Shown here piece by piece: positions 27,269 to 35,862 of a stretch of DNA of 54,650 nucleotides (positions within the stretch are counted from its first letter, which is position 1; every line of letters starts with the position of its first letter). Below the pieces are notes generated by a model. It was given only the letters and a program-made list of their open reading frames with translations, had not been told where the DNA came from and made no database searches. Location of the stretch: NCBI GenBank assembly GCA_013166835.1, contig JABLTI010000006.1:1-54650 (forward strand). Direction: 5' to 3'. Position numbers and translations under genes: made by a program. This DNA comes from Promethearchaeati archaeon (lineage in GTDB: Archaea; Asgardarchaeota; Heimdallarchaeia; JABLTI01).

Positions 27269-28336
27269 AGCTCCTTCATAATCAATCTTGCATATTGTTG
27301 CTTTACCACCAACACTATTTATTGCATGTGCAACTTCTTCTTCCTTTCCAGGAGCTAATGCAATTATACATCCCCCTAAGCCTGCCCCAGTTAGTTTTGC
27401 TCCCAGTGCTCCCGATTTTAATGACACATCCACCAAATTATCAAGTTCAGGTATCGAAACTCCAAGATAATCTCTTAGCATTGTTTGTTGTTTCGTAAGC
27501 AATGATCCTAGACATTCAATATCTTGATTATTAGATTTAGATAATTCAATGCTTGATTTTTCAGTTATATTTCTGATTGTAATTACACCAAGTAATCTTC
27601 TATATTCATCTTCAGTAATAATATCCCGAAATTCAGTGAGAGTATCAGAAGCTAAAGATTTTAGTTTGAAATCGCCTTGCTTTTGGATTTTTTCGAATCC
27701 AGTTGTTATTTGATTCTTTAATAATGTTAAGGGTTCATTTGCTGATCGTTTTACACAGCTATCACCAATAACTAAACCTTCTAAGGGTGTTTCAAAGTGT
27801 TGTATATTATATGGGGGACCATCACAATTTAAAGAAAAAATCCCACCTAAAGAAGAAGAATATTGATCCATAATTCCACAATTAATTCCCAGAATGTTAT
27901 TTTCAGCAATGAAACACAAATCAGCGATTTCAGTTTTATTTAATTCCAATTCTAATTGATCGTTTAATGCTGTTAACCAAGACACTAATATTGCTGCTGA
28001 TGACGAAAGACCAGAACCAATAGGAACTTGGCTTGAGATAGTTACATTGAACCCGGGAATTTCCCCTATCATACCCTCCTTTTTTAGGACTATAATGATT
28101 GCTCGAAAATAATCAAATTCATTCTTTGTCAATGTGATTTCATCATTTACTTTAAAAACATCAGTTTTCTTCAATTCTAGCGAATGAACATTTATTTCAT
28201 TTAAATCGTTTCTTTCTATGGAAATTGTTGTGCGCAAATTGATTGCAGCTGGTATAACCGTTAATTTAAGATAATCTTGATGTTCTCCATAAAGACACAC
28301 CCTACCAGGTGCGGAGTAAATTTGTTTTTTTGTCAT
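27257..28336 (-). CDS. GHMP-family sugar kinase (galactokinase-like)
   Basis: A 359-residue GHMP kinase. The N-terminal APGRVCLYGEHQDYL (9-23) matches the galactokinase-type signature. The phosphate loop is IGSGLSSSAAI (about 107-117), and the C-terminal motif KLTGAGLGGCI closes the fold. MDQYSSSLGG supplies the acidic catalytic region. The Q in GEHQDY (galactokinases have T) and the compact length suggest a sugar-1-kinase for a substrate other than galactose, such as an arabino- or heptose-type sugar. Monocistronic and convergent with the giant solenoid gene. Confidence 0.82.
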   Translation of the reverse strand: MTKKQIYSAPGRVCLYGEHQDYLKLTVIPAAINLRTTISIERNDLNEINVHSLELKKTDVFKVNDEITLTKNEFDYFRAIIIVLKKEGMIGEIPGFNVTISSQVPIGSGLSSSAAILVSWLTALNDQLELELNKTEIADLCFIAENNILGINCGIMDQYSSSLGGIFSLNCDGPPYNIQHFETPLEGLVIGDSCVKRSANEPLTLLKNQITTGFEKIQKQGDFKLKSLASDTLTEFRDIITEDEYRRLLGVITIRNITEKSSIELSKSNNQDIECLGSLLTKQQTMLRDYLGVSIPELDNLVDVSLKSGALGAKLTGAGLGGCIIALAPGKEEEVAHAINSVGGKATICKIDYEGAKKE

Positions 28337-28482
28337 TTTTTTGTCAACTTTATTTATGTCGTCTCTTTATCCTAAACTCAAAATTATAGTTAGTTCATTA
28401 TTTCACTTTTTGCTACAACGGAGAAATTTATTTAGCTAATACTCTTTATGAAACTATACTTTAAAGAATTGTTGATTAATAG

Positions 28483-28508
28483 ATACATATTTTCTATGTA
28501 TTTTTTTT
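28483..28508 (+). promoter_or_regulatory. terminator-like hairpin in the leader of the seven-helix operon
   Basis: ATACATA (28483-28489) and TATGTAT (28495-28501) form a perfect 7-bp stem with a 5-nt loop, followed by seven further T residues. It sits only 4 nt before the CAGGAG ribosome-binding site of the 28529 gene and reads in the same direction, so it could act as a leader attenuator if transcription starts upstream. Confidence 0.45.
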
Positions 28509-28528
28509 AATCAGGAGAATAGTTAGCA

Positions 28529-28948
28529 ATGATCGAAAATGCTATAATATTTTCAAAAGAAGCGAATAAGGCTATAGTAACATCAGCTTTTGGTGAAGTT
28601 GATCCTGAAACGGAAGATTTCAGTGATTCGCTTGCAAAGATTCGGGAAATAGCGATCAAATTAGAAAAAGGTGTTTTTAACCTTGATTTATCTGCTGGTT
28701 TAACAGCAATAATCTTTGCAATCCAAAACATTTCTGTAGCACTAGTTTTTAACGAATCCTTAGATAAAAGAGCGATAAAAGAATGGGAAGATGTTGCAAA
28801 ACAAATAGCTTCAGGAATTGACAAGATATATGATCCAAAGAAGGCAGATAATGAATATTCTGAGTACAAGAAGATTCTGGATGAAATCGTCGAGTGGCAT
28901 CTTAAAGAAGAGTCACCAATTGATAAAATGAAGGATGCACTTTGGTGA
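28529..28948 (+). CDS. unrecognised 139-aa helical protein, first gene of the seven-helix operon
   Basis: A 139-residue soluble helical protein starting MIENAIIFSKEANK, with CAGGAG 11 nt before the ATG. A moderately hydrophobic stretch at about 55-80 is too polar for a membrane segment. The stop at 28946-28948 lies 19 nt before the next start, and that gene's GGAGG ribosome-binding site follows immediately, so the two are co-transcribed. It could be a cytosolic partner of the seven-helix membrane proteins. Family not recognised. Confidence 0.65.
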   Translation: MIENAIIFSKEANKAIVTSAFGEVDPETEDFSDSLAKIREIAIKLEKGVFNLDLSAGLTAIIFAIQNISVALVFNESLDKRAIKEWEDVAKQIASGIDKIYDPKKADNEYSEYKKILDEIVEWHLKEESPIDKMKDALW

Positions 28949-28967
28949 TTTGGAGGAACTGATACAA

Positions 28968-29747
28968 ATGGCAGATTTACCTAGTGATGTAAGTTTAGGA
29001 GCACTAATAACAGTGGGCATTGTTACTCTAGCTGTCACAATTGTTGTAATTTTCTTGTACATAAGATATATCGAACGAAGAAGATTACCAGCTATTACAC
29101 TTGCTGTAACATTTACTTTTTGGGATTTAGGGGCGTTATCAGTTTTTATAGGGTCCTTGATTCATTATATAAAACAACCAATTGCAGCAGATTCTTATCA
29201 ATTTGTAAGGTATGGTTTCAATATCGGATATGCATTTTCAGCAATTAGTAATATATTCCTAGTAATCTTTGTTTCCCAGATTTTCGCACAATCACCAATG
29301 TTTCGGAAAACATACAAACTAGTTCCCTTGATTAATGCAATCTTCAATGGAGTAACTATTGGTCTTATTGTTGATACAATAATAGCTGATCCAAAAAATC
29401 CAGCTTATGCACTTGAACAAACAATTTACCACTTAATTATGACATTTATTGCTTTTCTATTACTATTGTTCTTTAGTATCGGAGCAAGAGGAAAAGTACA
29501 ATTCCGTTGGGAGAAAGCAGGCTTCAGTTTCATCATTGGTTCAGCATTAGCTGGAATAATGATTTACTTAATGCTTGCATTAGATCGTGTAGCTACATTA
29601 TTCGTCTCAGGATTTGAGGAAGGATATACTCCCTTTCTTTATATTGGATGGACATTCGCCATACTAATGTGTACACTTGCATATGCTGGTTACGTAATGC
29701 CAACGTTCCTACGCAGATTATTTAAGGAGGAAAAAAATCATGGATAG
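28968..29747 (+). CDS. seven-transmembrane protein, paralogue 1
   Basis: A 259-residue membrane protein with seven hydrophobic segments (about residues 9-32, 39-62, 80-102, 112-134, 152-175, 186-210 and 225-250) and short basic cytoplasmic loops (YIRYIERRR after helix 1, RRLFKEEKNHG at the end). The ATG at 28968 with GGAGG 11 nt upstream is preferred over an in-frame ATG at 28935 that overlaps the previous gene. It is about the same length and layout as the next gene, sharing TFTFWD in helix 2, RWEKAGF before helix 6 and the G-YTPF segment before helix 7. No retinal-Lys signature is evident. Function unknown. Confidence 0.75.
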   Translation: MADLPSDVSLGALITVGIVTLAVTIVVIFLYIRYIERRRLPAITLAVTFTFWDLGALSVFIGSLIHYIKQPIAADSYQFVRYGFNIGYAFSAISNIFLVIFVSQIFAQSPMFRKTYKLVPLINAIFNGVTIGLIVDTIIADPKNPAYALEQTIYHLIMTFIAFLLLLFFSIGARGKVQFRWEKAGFSFIIGSALAGIMIYLMLALDRVATLFVSGFEEGYTPFLYIGWTFAILMCTLAYAGYVMPTFLRRLFKEEKNHG

Positions 29748-30498
29748 ATTACTTGTAGCTGTAATTACAGAAGGCATTGTTCTTGCATTTGTTATGTTTG
29801 TTGTTGTAATGCTTTATGTTAGGTACTTTAGTAGAAAGAGAAGATCAGCACTTGCCTTAGCTATAGCATTTACCTTTTGGGATATAGCTATTATCTGCTT
29901 GTTTGTTTTTAGATTGTTAGAATATCTTGCAGTCAATGGTTTGATATTAAATCCCAATAGTATTGGATTTGGTGATATTGGTGTGATGCTAGGGTATAGT
30001 TTTTCAGCTCTTAGCAATATCTTCATACTAATCTTTGTGTCAATAATTTTCTCACAATCCGCAATGTTTAGAAAAACAGGAATGATGGTCCCACTATTGT
30101 TCGCAGCTTTAAATGGGATTACTATTGGCATGCTTCTTGGCGGTGGTATTAGGTCATGGCCTGCTCCTGATTACTCACCTGTACCAACATTATATCACCT
30201 AGTTCTGACATTCATAGCTTTCTTAGCTTTAATTGTATTTACGAGACAACCGCTTCGATATGCGTCTTTGCGATGGGAAAAAGCTGGATTCAGATTTATC
30301 ATTTTATCTGGTGTGTTTGGAATCCTGATCTATCTTTCATTCGCATTAGATTTCTTATTTGGAGATAATGTTCTTGGAATTATTTCTGGTGGGTATACTC
30401 CATTCTTCTTCTTTGCCTACGTTTTTGCCATAATTATGTGTAGTTTAGCATATCTTGGATTTACAATGCCAGAATTCATTCGTAAACGTTTGAAATAA
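29740..30498 (+). CDS. seven-transmembrane protein, paralogue 2
   Basis: A 252-residue seven-helix membrane protein, clearly a tandem duplicate of its upstream neighbour: AFTFWDIA in helix 2, MLGYSFSALSNIFILIFVS in helix 3, LRWEKAGFRFI before helix 6 and GGYTPFFFFAYVFAIIMCSLA in helix 7 all correspond. Its ATG overlaps the preceding gene by 8 nt, implying translational coupling, so the two may form a heterodimer. C-terminal residues are basic. The operon ends at a strong hairpin terminator. Ligand or partner unknown. Confidence 0.75.
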   Translation: MDRLLVAVITEGIVLAFVMFVVVMLYVRYFSRKRRSALALAIAFTFWDIAIICLFVFRLLEYLAVNGLILNPNSIGFGDIGVMLGYSFSALSNIFILIFVSIIFSQSAMFRKTGMMVPLLFAALNGITIGMLLGGGIRSWPAPDYSPVPTLYHLVLTFIAFLALIVFTRQPLRYASLRWEKAGFRFIILSGVFGILIYLSFALDFLFGDNVLGIISGGYTPFFFFAYVFAIIMCSLAYLGFTMPEFIRKRLK

Positions 30499-30512
30499 AA
30501 AATGAGTAATTA

Positions 30513-30554
30513 ATACTTTCTGGAATCAATCCGGAAGGTATTTATTCTATTTTT
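30513..30554 (+). terminator. strong hairpin terminator after the seven-helix operon
   Basis: ATACTTTCTGGA (30513-30524) pairs with TCCGGAAGGTAT (30530-30541) through 12 bp including two G-T wobbles, with a 5-nt loop, followed by a T-rich tract to 30554. Confidence 0.75.
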
Positions 30555-30608
30555 ATGAGGAAAAATTTCAAATAATTAATTTTCATAGTTTACTCCAGTG
30601 GGATTTCA

Positions 30609-30800
30609 ATGAGTGATATGATAATATGCGGTGACTACATAGTTACAATGGATAAACATATAAAAAGAATAAAAAATGGTGCTATCTACATTGTAGACAA
30701 TAAAGTTGCTGATGTGGATCTAAAGAAAAAAATTCTAAAAGATTACTCATCAAAGAATTCTAGAGATATGTTTAAATCGAGAATTCAATCTAATATTTGA
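30609..30800 (+). pseudogene. remnant of an amidohydrolase/chlorohydrolase-type gene (N-terminus only)
   Basis: The 63-codon frame begins MSDMIICGDYIVTMDKHIKR, followed by NGAIYIVDNKVADV. This is the standard N-terminal beta-sandwich strand pattern of metal-dependent amidohydrolases of the cytosine-deaminase/atrazine-chlorohydrolase type, which then continue with a PG-x-INxHTH metal site. Here the resemblance stops after KILKDYSSK, the last 15 or so codons are unrelated and a stop follows. The barrel and all metal ligands are missing. It looks like a truncated leftover at the edge of the accessory cluster. Confidence 0.6.
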
Positions 30801-30813
30801 AGGGAATCATTAA

Positions 30814-31944
30814 ATGAGAGAATCATGTCAAGAATTACTTAAAAAAGCCACTAAATTGCATAAGAGAAGCTCAAGAAAGGAACCTTTCGATGCTATTAAT
30901 GCCTATATAAGCTCAGGCGAATGTTTTAGTGAAAATGAAGAATACAGATTAGGACATGAAAACTATCTTGAAGCATTAAAACTGTTAGTGTTTTCTAAGA
31001 ATCTAAATGAATTGCTAAATCTAAATTCAGTTGAAGAAATTCTAAAAGTAACTCATCTAATACTCCCAATATTTGATTATAATCTGAATATGATTTCTGT
31101 AGAGTTAATAGATAAATTGATTGAAACTTTAGATTTATTGTTTAGTGGAAATTCCGAGAGTTTGTCGAACTCATTTTTAATAATGGAAACACAGTATCAA
31201 ATTTCTGAGAAAGCATACGATAATGGATTAATTGAAAAAGAGCAATTTACAGATATTCTAAATAGGACATCGAGAATTGCTGAGAAATTATACCAGAATG
31301 GTGGAAAATTACTGGATAAAACAAAATTTGGGAAAGCAAAAATATCATTGTCAATGGCTGTAATTTTGTTGCAATTAATCTCAGACCCTAAGATGGATCT
31401 AGCTTTTGAAATAAGTGCTAAAGCTAATCTTTTAGCTGGAAAATATGAAATAACACAACGAAAACATATTAAGGGATTGGAATCACTTTTAGAAGCTATA
31501 AAAATTTATAACACTCTAGATATGCATACAAATGCCAAAAATGCTTTAGCGATATTCAAGAAGTCTTTCAAATTAGCTCTGGAGGAAGTAGAAGGAGAAA
31601 ACGGAAGTGATGGTAGTAAATTAAAGAAACTTCTATTACTTGAGGAAGAATACAAAACACACAATGAAATAATTAAACAATACTCAAGTAAAAAAGAGAT
31701 TGTTGAAACAGCAATTAAGACTCCATATGTAAGATTACCTTATCCTAGGGAATATCAACAATTTGATGAAAATTCTAACAAGAATATACTCCTAAGAGAA
31801 AGGTATGCGTTAGAACAATCATTACAATCAATCCAAACAGCTTTTAGAGATGGTTTGATTGGTTCTGAAGACTATGCAAGACTTCTGCTTGGAATAAATA
31901 GAAATATCTACAAAGTAAAGAGATTATTAGAGGATAAGGAGTAA
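30814..31944 (+). CDS. unrecognised 376-aa helical (TPR/MIT-like) protein
   Basis: A 376-residue soluble helical protein. The first 60 residues form helix pairs with TPR- or MIT-like spacing (ELLKKATKLHKRSS followed by A-x3-Y and NYLEALKLL). The C-terminal 45 residues contain a short helical hairpin of the SHOCT type (LQSIQTAFRDGLIGSEDYAR). GAAGGG precedes the ATG. The next gene starts 8 nt after its stop, and both converge on the long propeller protein gene. No enzymatic motif. Possibly an adaptor of the neighbouring GTPase/AAA system. Confidence 0.65.
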   Translation: MRESCQELLKKATKLHKRSSRKEPFDAINAYISSGECFSENEEYRLGHENYLEALKLLVFSKNLNELLNLNSVEEILKVTHLILPIFDYNLNMISVELIDKLIETLDLLFSGNSESLSNSFLIMETQYQISEKAYDNGLIEKEQFTDILNRTSRIAEKLYQNGGKLLDKTKFGKAKISLSMAVILLQLISDPKMDLAFEISAKANLLAGKYEITQRKHIKGLESLLEAIKIYNTLDMHTNAKNALAIFKKSFKLALEEVEGENGSDGSKLKKLLLLEEEYKTHNEIIKQYSSKKEIVETAIKTPYVRLPYPREYQQFDENSNKNILLRERYALEQSLQSIQTAFRDGLIGSEDYARLLLGINRNIYKVKRLLEDKE

Positions 31945-31951
31945 GCTTCTC

Positions 31952-32527
31952 ATGTTTCATATTGATCAACCAATTCAAAGAAGTGAAGTAGAGAAATTTA
32001 TTTTGAATGTTGAAAAATTGGAAAAAGAATTCTTCTTCTTAAGAAAGAAAGAAATACAAAATATGATTGAAGTTATTAGTGGATCTGGTAGTATAGAGAA
32101 ATTCATAAACAGAATATTTGATCAATACATTCAAGTTGTTTTCTTAAAGAAAAATAATCAAAGAGCAACTATTCCTGTCAAAGAAGCATTATCTGAATTA
32201 GTGGATCAATCAAATGTTTTGCGTAAATCATTAAGAAGTAAGCATTTAGATTTAGCTTCAAAAAATACTCAGACTATTTTATATAGGATTGGATTTAACA
32301 TACAAAATTTGGATGAGGTCATCAAAGATTATTTAGTAATCTCAGAAATCTTTCAAAAAGTCTTGGATCGAATAAGAATTTACAGAAAAGAAAACAATAG
32401 CAAAAAAGTAGTTGAGCTCTCCAATTGGTTTTTTGAATTAAGTGGAGAATTAGCTTCAGATGGGGTTTTACATTTAGGGAAAATTCAGAATAGATATGAA
32501 TTAATGAAGAAAGCTAATAATTGGTAG
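31952..32527 (+). CDS. unrecognised 191-aa helical protein
   Basis: A 191-residue, strongly helical, basic protein without Cys, signal peptide or membrane segment. AAGGAG lies in the last codons of the preceding gene and sets the ATG at 31952, so the two genes form an operon. Heptad-like spacing in residues about 80-160 suggests a coiled coil or helical bundle. It ends 11 nt before the convergent 1107-aa gene. I cannot name a family. Confidence 0.6.
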   Translation: MFHIDQPIQRSEVEKFILNVEKLEKEFFFLRKKEIQNMIEVISGSGSIEKFINRIFDQYIQVVFLKKNNQRATIPVKEALSELVDQSNVLRKSLRSKHLDLASKNTQTILYRIGFNIQNLDEVIKDYLVISEIFQKVLDRIRIYRKENNSKKVVELSNWFFELSGELASDGVLHLGKIQNRYELMKKANNW

Positions 32528-32538
32528 GAGTAATTGAT

Positions 32539-35500
32539 TTAAGATATCTCTTTTCGCAAATTCTCTACAGTTCTTTTTAGGTAATCCCAGAAACATCTAA
32601 ACAGAATACCCATTGGTAATATTTTTACGTTGTCTATTTCATACTCGAATACATTAACCCCAGCATTAAGCATTGATTCAATCATATTGTCTATCTGCTC
32701 CATAATTAGGTGTTTTTGTGTTTGTTGGTTATAGACAACATCGACATTCATTTTTTTCATTGTACTTAGAACAGTCATAAATGAGTAATCCTTAAGATCC
32801 GTTGGAAGCATGGTTTGACTTAATTGAAATGGAAGATACATTGAACTTTCAGCTATGCATTTCTTGAATCTCTTTCTTTCCATTTTGAGGTAGCTTTCTA
32901 TTTTATCAATAATTTCCTTTATATTTATTGAAATAACCTTAGGTTTATGAACTGTGTCCAACCAAACGGGAATTTTCAACAACTCAATTTTCTTGAATTC
33001 TGCACTCTTTTGTATAGTTTCGTCAAAATAGGGTTGATATTCCATTACAAAAGTGAGTTCTGATTCCAAAGATGCTTTTTTAAGAGCTTTTATTTCATAA
33101 TTCTTATCAAACACCTTTTTTTCTTTAAAATTCAAATAATCTAAAGTAAGGGGATGTGTAGGTATGACTTTTATTTTATCTTTATCTTTATAACTGAAAT
33201 AGAACTTTGGATTCTTCAAGTAGCCCTCTAATACTTCAGTAAATACATGAATGTGACCAGATTTATCTAGATCTGTCAACAATAATTGTTCAGGTTTGGT
33301 TTCAATTTTCGTATTAAATTCCGGTGGGGAAAGGGATATCTTAATTTCAAATTCATCTATCGAAGTTTTCCGGTCTTCATATTCAAACCAAATTCGTAGT
33401 TTACCTGATTCACCATATTTATCTGTTATTGGTCGAATTAGAAAATCTTTTACAAAAGTTTCTCTTTGATCTATTGAAAATGGTTCTAATTCACTTTCAA
33501 CTTTAATATTCTGAGTTAGTGGTTCAATAAATGGTTTTATCTTTGATATACCGATATCATTTTTGGTTAATTCGATTCTTATATAGAGAGGAATTCCTAT
33601 TGGTGCTTTTTCTCCTATTAAAGCGTTGGGATCTGTGATTTTTATTGAATCAATCTCGAGATAAGGAAGTTTGTCTTTAACATGTACTATTAATTCAGGC
33701 ACTATATGAGTTCCTTCAGTTGTTACAATTTCTAAGGGGCCGATTTTGCTTTTCCCAATATTTTTTGGAACAATTTCAGCAAAATCAATTATTTCTGTTT
33801 GGTTAGCAAAAATTTCTCGATTTTTTAAATATTCGAAATAATTGCTCCCGAATTTTATTTTATCATCTACTCTTAATTTTACATTTTTTATTTTTGTATC
33901 AATTAGTGGATTTATTTTCACATGAAAACTATATCGTTTATCTTTTTCTAAACCTAATGATAAATTGAACTCCCTGTCATCTTCGATTGGTTGGATATCT
34001 GTTTTAACATGTAACAGTGTATGACACTTAAATCTGGGCAGAGTAATGATAGCTTGTTTAGAGACTAGACCTGTTTCTGTCACAAAATCATAGGATATTG
34101 GTAAAATGATATTATCATTTTGAATTTGAGATGTTTCCAAATATAAGCTAAATCTATAGGATTTTCCTGAACGAATTATATCTATTTCATTTTCAGCTTT
34201 TGGACCCAAATATATCTTAATACCTTTTTCTTCTTTAATTTGTGATAATTGATCTCTGTTGAATCTAAAATTGCAGATATTTACTGATGATAAATTAATA
34301 ATATTAAACGAAGTTTTAATTGGAGCATTTTGAATTAGGCTATCTGTAAAATCACTTGCATTTACTAATCTAAAATCACTAAATTCTAAACCCCTTGAAT
34401 TTTCCGTAATCTTAATTGGTTTTGTTATCTTTTCCTTTGTTTTCTTCACACGATGTTTTATCTCAAGCCTAATATTGAAAACATCTTCTTTTTTATTCAA
34501 ATCCTCAAGTTTCTTCTTTGTATTCTTTGCAAGAGTCTTCTGTTGCATTACCATTTCCATTAAATCAATTGATTCCACTATTTCTTCAAGTTTAATTATT
34601 TCTTGCTCTATTTCATTTTCATAATTCGCAAAACAATCTAAGCCATCTAAAAGATATAAATAGAAATCATTGATTTTTCTATTAGCTTTTTCTATATACT
34701 CTACTAGCAGACTTTCCGAGATTAATTCATAATTTGTTTGTACATAAAAGGGGTGAATGACAATTGATGGTTTTTGTGTATCTAAGAATCCAGAAGCTTT
34801 ATTTTGAAAAATTGCAAAAATAAGAGATATCCCTAATGGCTCATATACATGAGTGAGAATATCGAGTGGAACGATTTTAAATCCTTCATCAGGTGAAATA
34901 TCTTCTAGATTTGTAATATCAATAGGATCTGTTTTACTGGAAAGATCATTGAGAATCGAAATTTTCCCGATATCTTCTGATAAATCACCAATGACAATGG
35001 GAGTTGGTTTTTTATCAAATGATTGATGATGTGTAATTGCGTCAATTAGTTCTGGATTTATGTTAAGATTCTTTTTCCTAAACTCCTTACCATTGTAATT
35101 GAAGAGTATTGTACCTTCAGAAGTCTTACAAAGTATGTGAATGAAGCCAGCAGATTTATCCGGAACATAACTATAGATTTCCTCAATAAATGATTCTGTT
35201 GATACTGGGTCACATTTAAGATTAAATTGGCCATTCTTTATTTCTAGAATGCATAAAGAATATTCTCCACATAGAAGAATTTCAATTGTACCATCGTCTT
35301 TAACAGAAATAAAGTCACCATTCTCATAAAATGAGGGCAAATCATCTTTATAATATTGTGAAGACTCGAATACCTGAGTTACTTTTAGATTTTCTTCATC
35401 TTCAAAATCAATCTTCAAAAGTAGAATATTATCACTTATTAGTAAAACATAAGAAGTATCCCCTATTGTAAATGTTTTAATTTTTAACGGATTTTTTAGA

Positions 35501-35862
35501 TTCTCAATTTTTTTTCTTAATGTCAAGTTCAAATTTCTTTTAACTTTATCAAATTCATATATAGAAAGAGTATTAGAAGAGTCAATGAATAACAAATCTT
35601 CATCTTTGTGGTCTGATAATTTTATTCCACTTAAAACCTGGATTGGTTGTTTTAATTTTAGTAATGATTCCTGTTTAAAGCCCTCTGGGGTAATAATGAA
35701 ATATCCGAGTTCTAATTCTGATGCATTGTCATCTTGTACATACACTAATTCAGGAATTACTCCCCCGCCTTCTAAGTCAACTAAATCGAATAATGCTTTT
35801 TCAAAGGGAAGAGCAATAGTTTTTTCTTCCCATGTGAATTTTTTCAATATAGTTTTTCTCAT
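32539..35862 (-). CDS. 1107-aa beta-propeller / coiled-coil / Ig-like protein
   Basis: An 1107-residue protein with no signal peptide. Residues about 1-390 are beta-strand-rich with repeated hydrophobic four-strand blocks and loops consistent with a beta-propeller. About 395-475 is a helical coiled coil. About 500-980 contains several beta-sandwich blocks with Ig/CARDB-like character. The last 120 residues are helical. Propeller, coiled coil, Ig-like domain and helical tail in that order resembles the layout of trafficking coat subunits such as BBS proteins; this is architecture only. Its ATG overlaps the stop of the upstream GAP1-like gene (ATGA), so translation is coupled. Last gene of the minus-strand operon. 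Confidence 0.7.
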   Translation of the reverse strand: MRKTILKKFTWEEKTIALPFEKALFDLVDLEGGGVIPELVYVQDDNASELELGYFIITPEGFKQESLLKLKQPIQVLSGIKLSDHKDEDLLFIDSSNTLSIYEFDKVKRNLNLTLRKKIENLKNPLKIKTFTIGDTSYVLLISDNILLLKIDFEDEENLKVTQVFESSQYYKDDLPSFYENGDFISVKDDGTIEILLCGEYSLCILEIKNGQFNLKCDPVSTESFIEEIYSYVPDKSAGFIHILCKTSEGTILFNYNGKEFRKKNLNINPELIDAITHHQSFDKKPTPIVIGDLSEDIGKISILNDLSSKTDPIDITNLEDISPDEGFKIVPLDILTHVYEPLGISLIFAIFQNKASGFLDTQKPSIVIHPFYVQTNYELISESLLVEYIEKANRKINDFYLYLLDGLDCFANYENEIEQEIIKLEEIVESIDLMEMVMQQKTLAKNTKKKLEDLNKKEDVFNIRLEIKHRVKKTKEKITKPIKITENSRGLEFSDFRLVNASDFTDSLIQNAPIKTSFNIINLSSVNICNFRFNRDQLSQIKEEKGIKIYLGPKAENEIDIIRSGKSYRFSLYLETSQIQNDNIILPISYDFVTETGLVSKQAIITLPRFKCHTLLHVKTDIQPIEDDREFNLSLGLEKDKRYSFHVKINPLIDTKIKNVKLRVDDKIKFGSNYFEYLKNREIFANQTEIIDFAEIVPKNIGKSKIGPLEIVTTEGTHIVPELIVHVKDKLPYLEIDSIKITDPNALIGEKAPIGIPLYIRIELTKNDIGISKIKPFIEPLTQNIKVESELEPFSIDQRETFVKDFLIRPITDKYGESGKLRIWFEYEDRKTSIDEFEIKISLSPPEFNTKIETKPEQLLLTDLDKSGHIHVFTEVLEGYLKNPKFYFSYKDKDKIKVIPTHPLTLDYLNFKEKKVFDKNYEIKALKKASLESELTFVMEYQPYFDETIQKSAEFKKIELLKIPVWLDTVHKPKVISINIKEIIDKIESYLKMERKRFKKCIAESSMYLPFQLSQTMLPTDLKDYSFMTVLSTMKKMNVDVVYNQQTQKHLIMEQIDNMIESMLNAGVNVFEYEIDNVKILPMGILFRCFWDYLKRTVENLRKEIS

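Noticed and set aside
28935-28967. Upstream in-frame ATG for the first seven-helix protein
   Set aside because: It overlaps the preceding gene and has no ribosome-binding site; the ATG at 28968 follows GGAGG at proper spacing.
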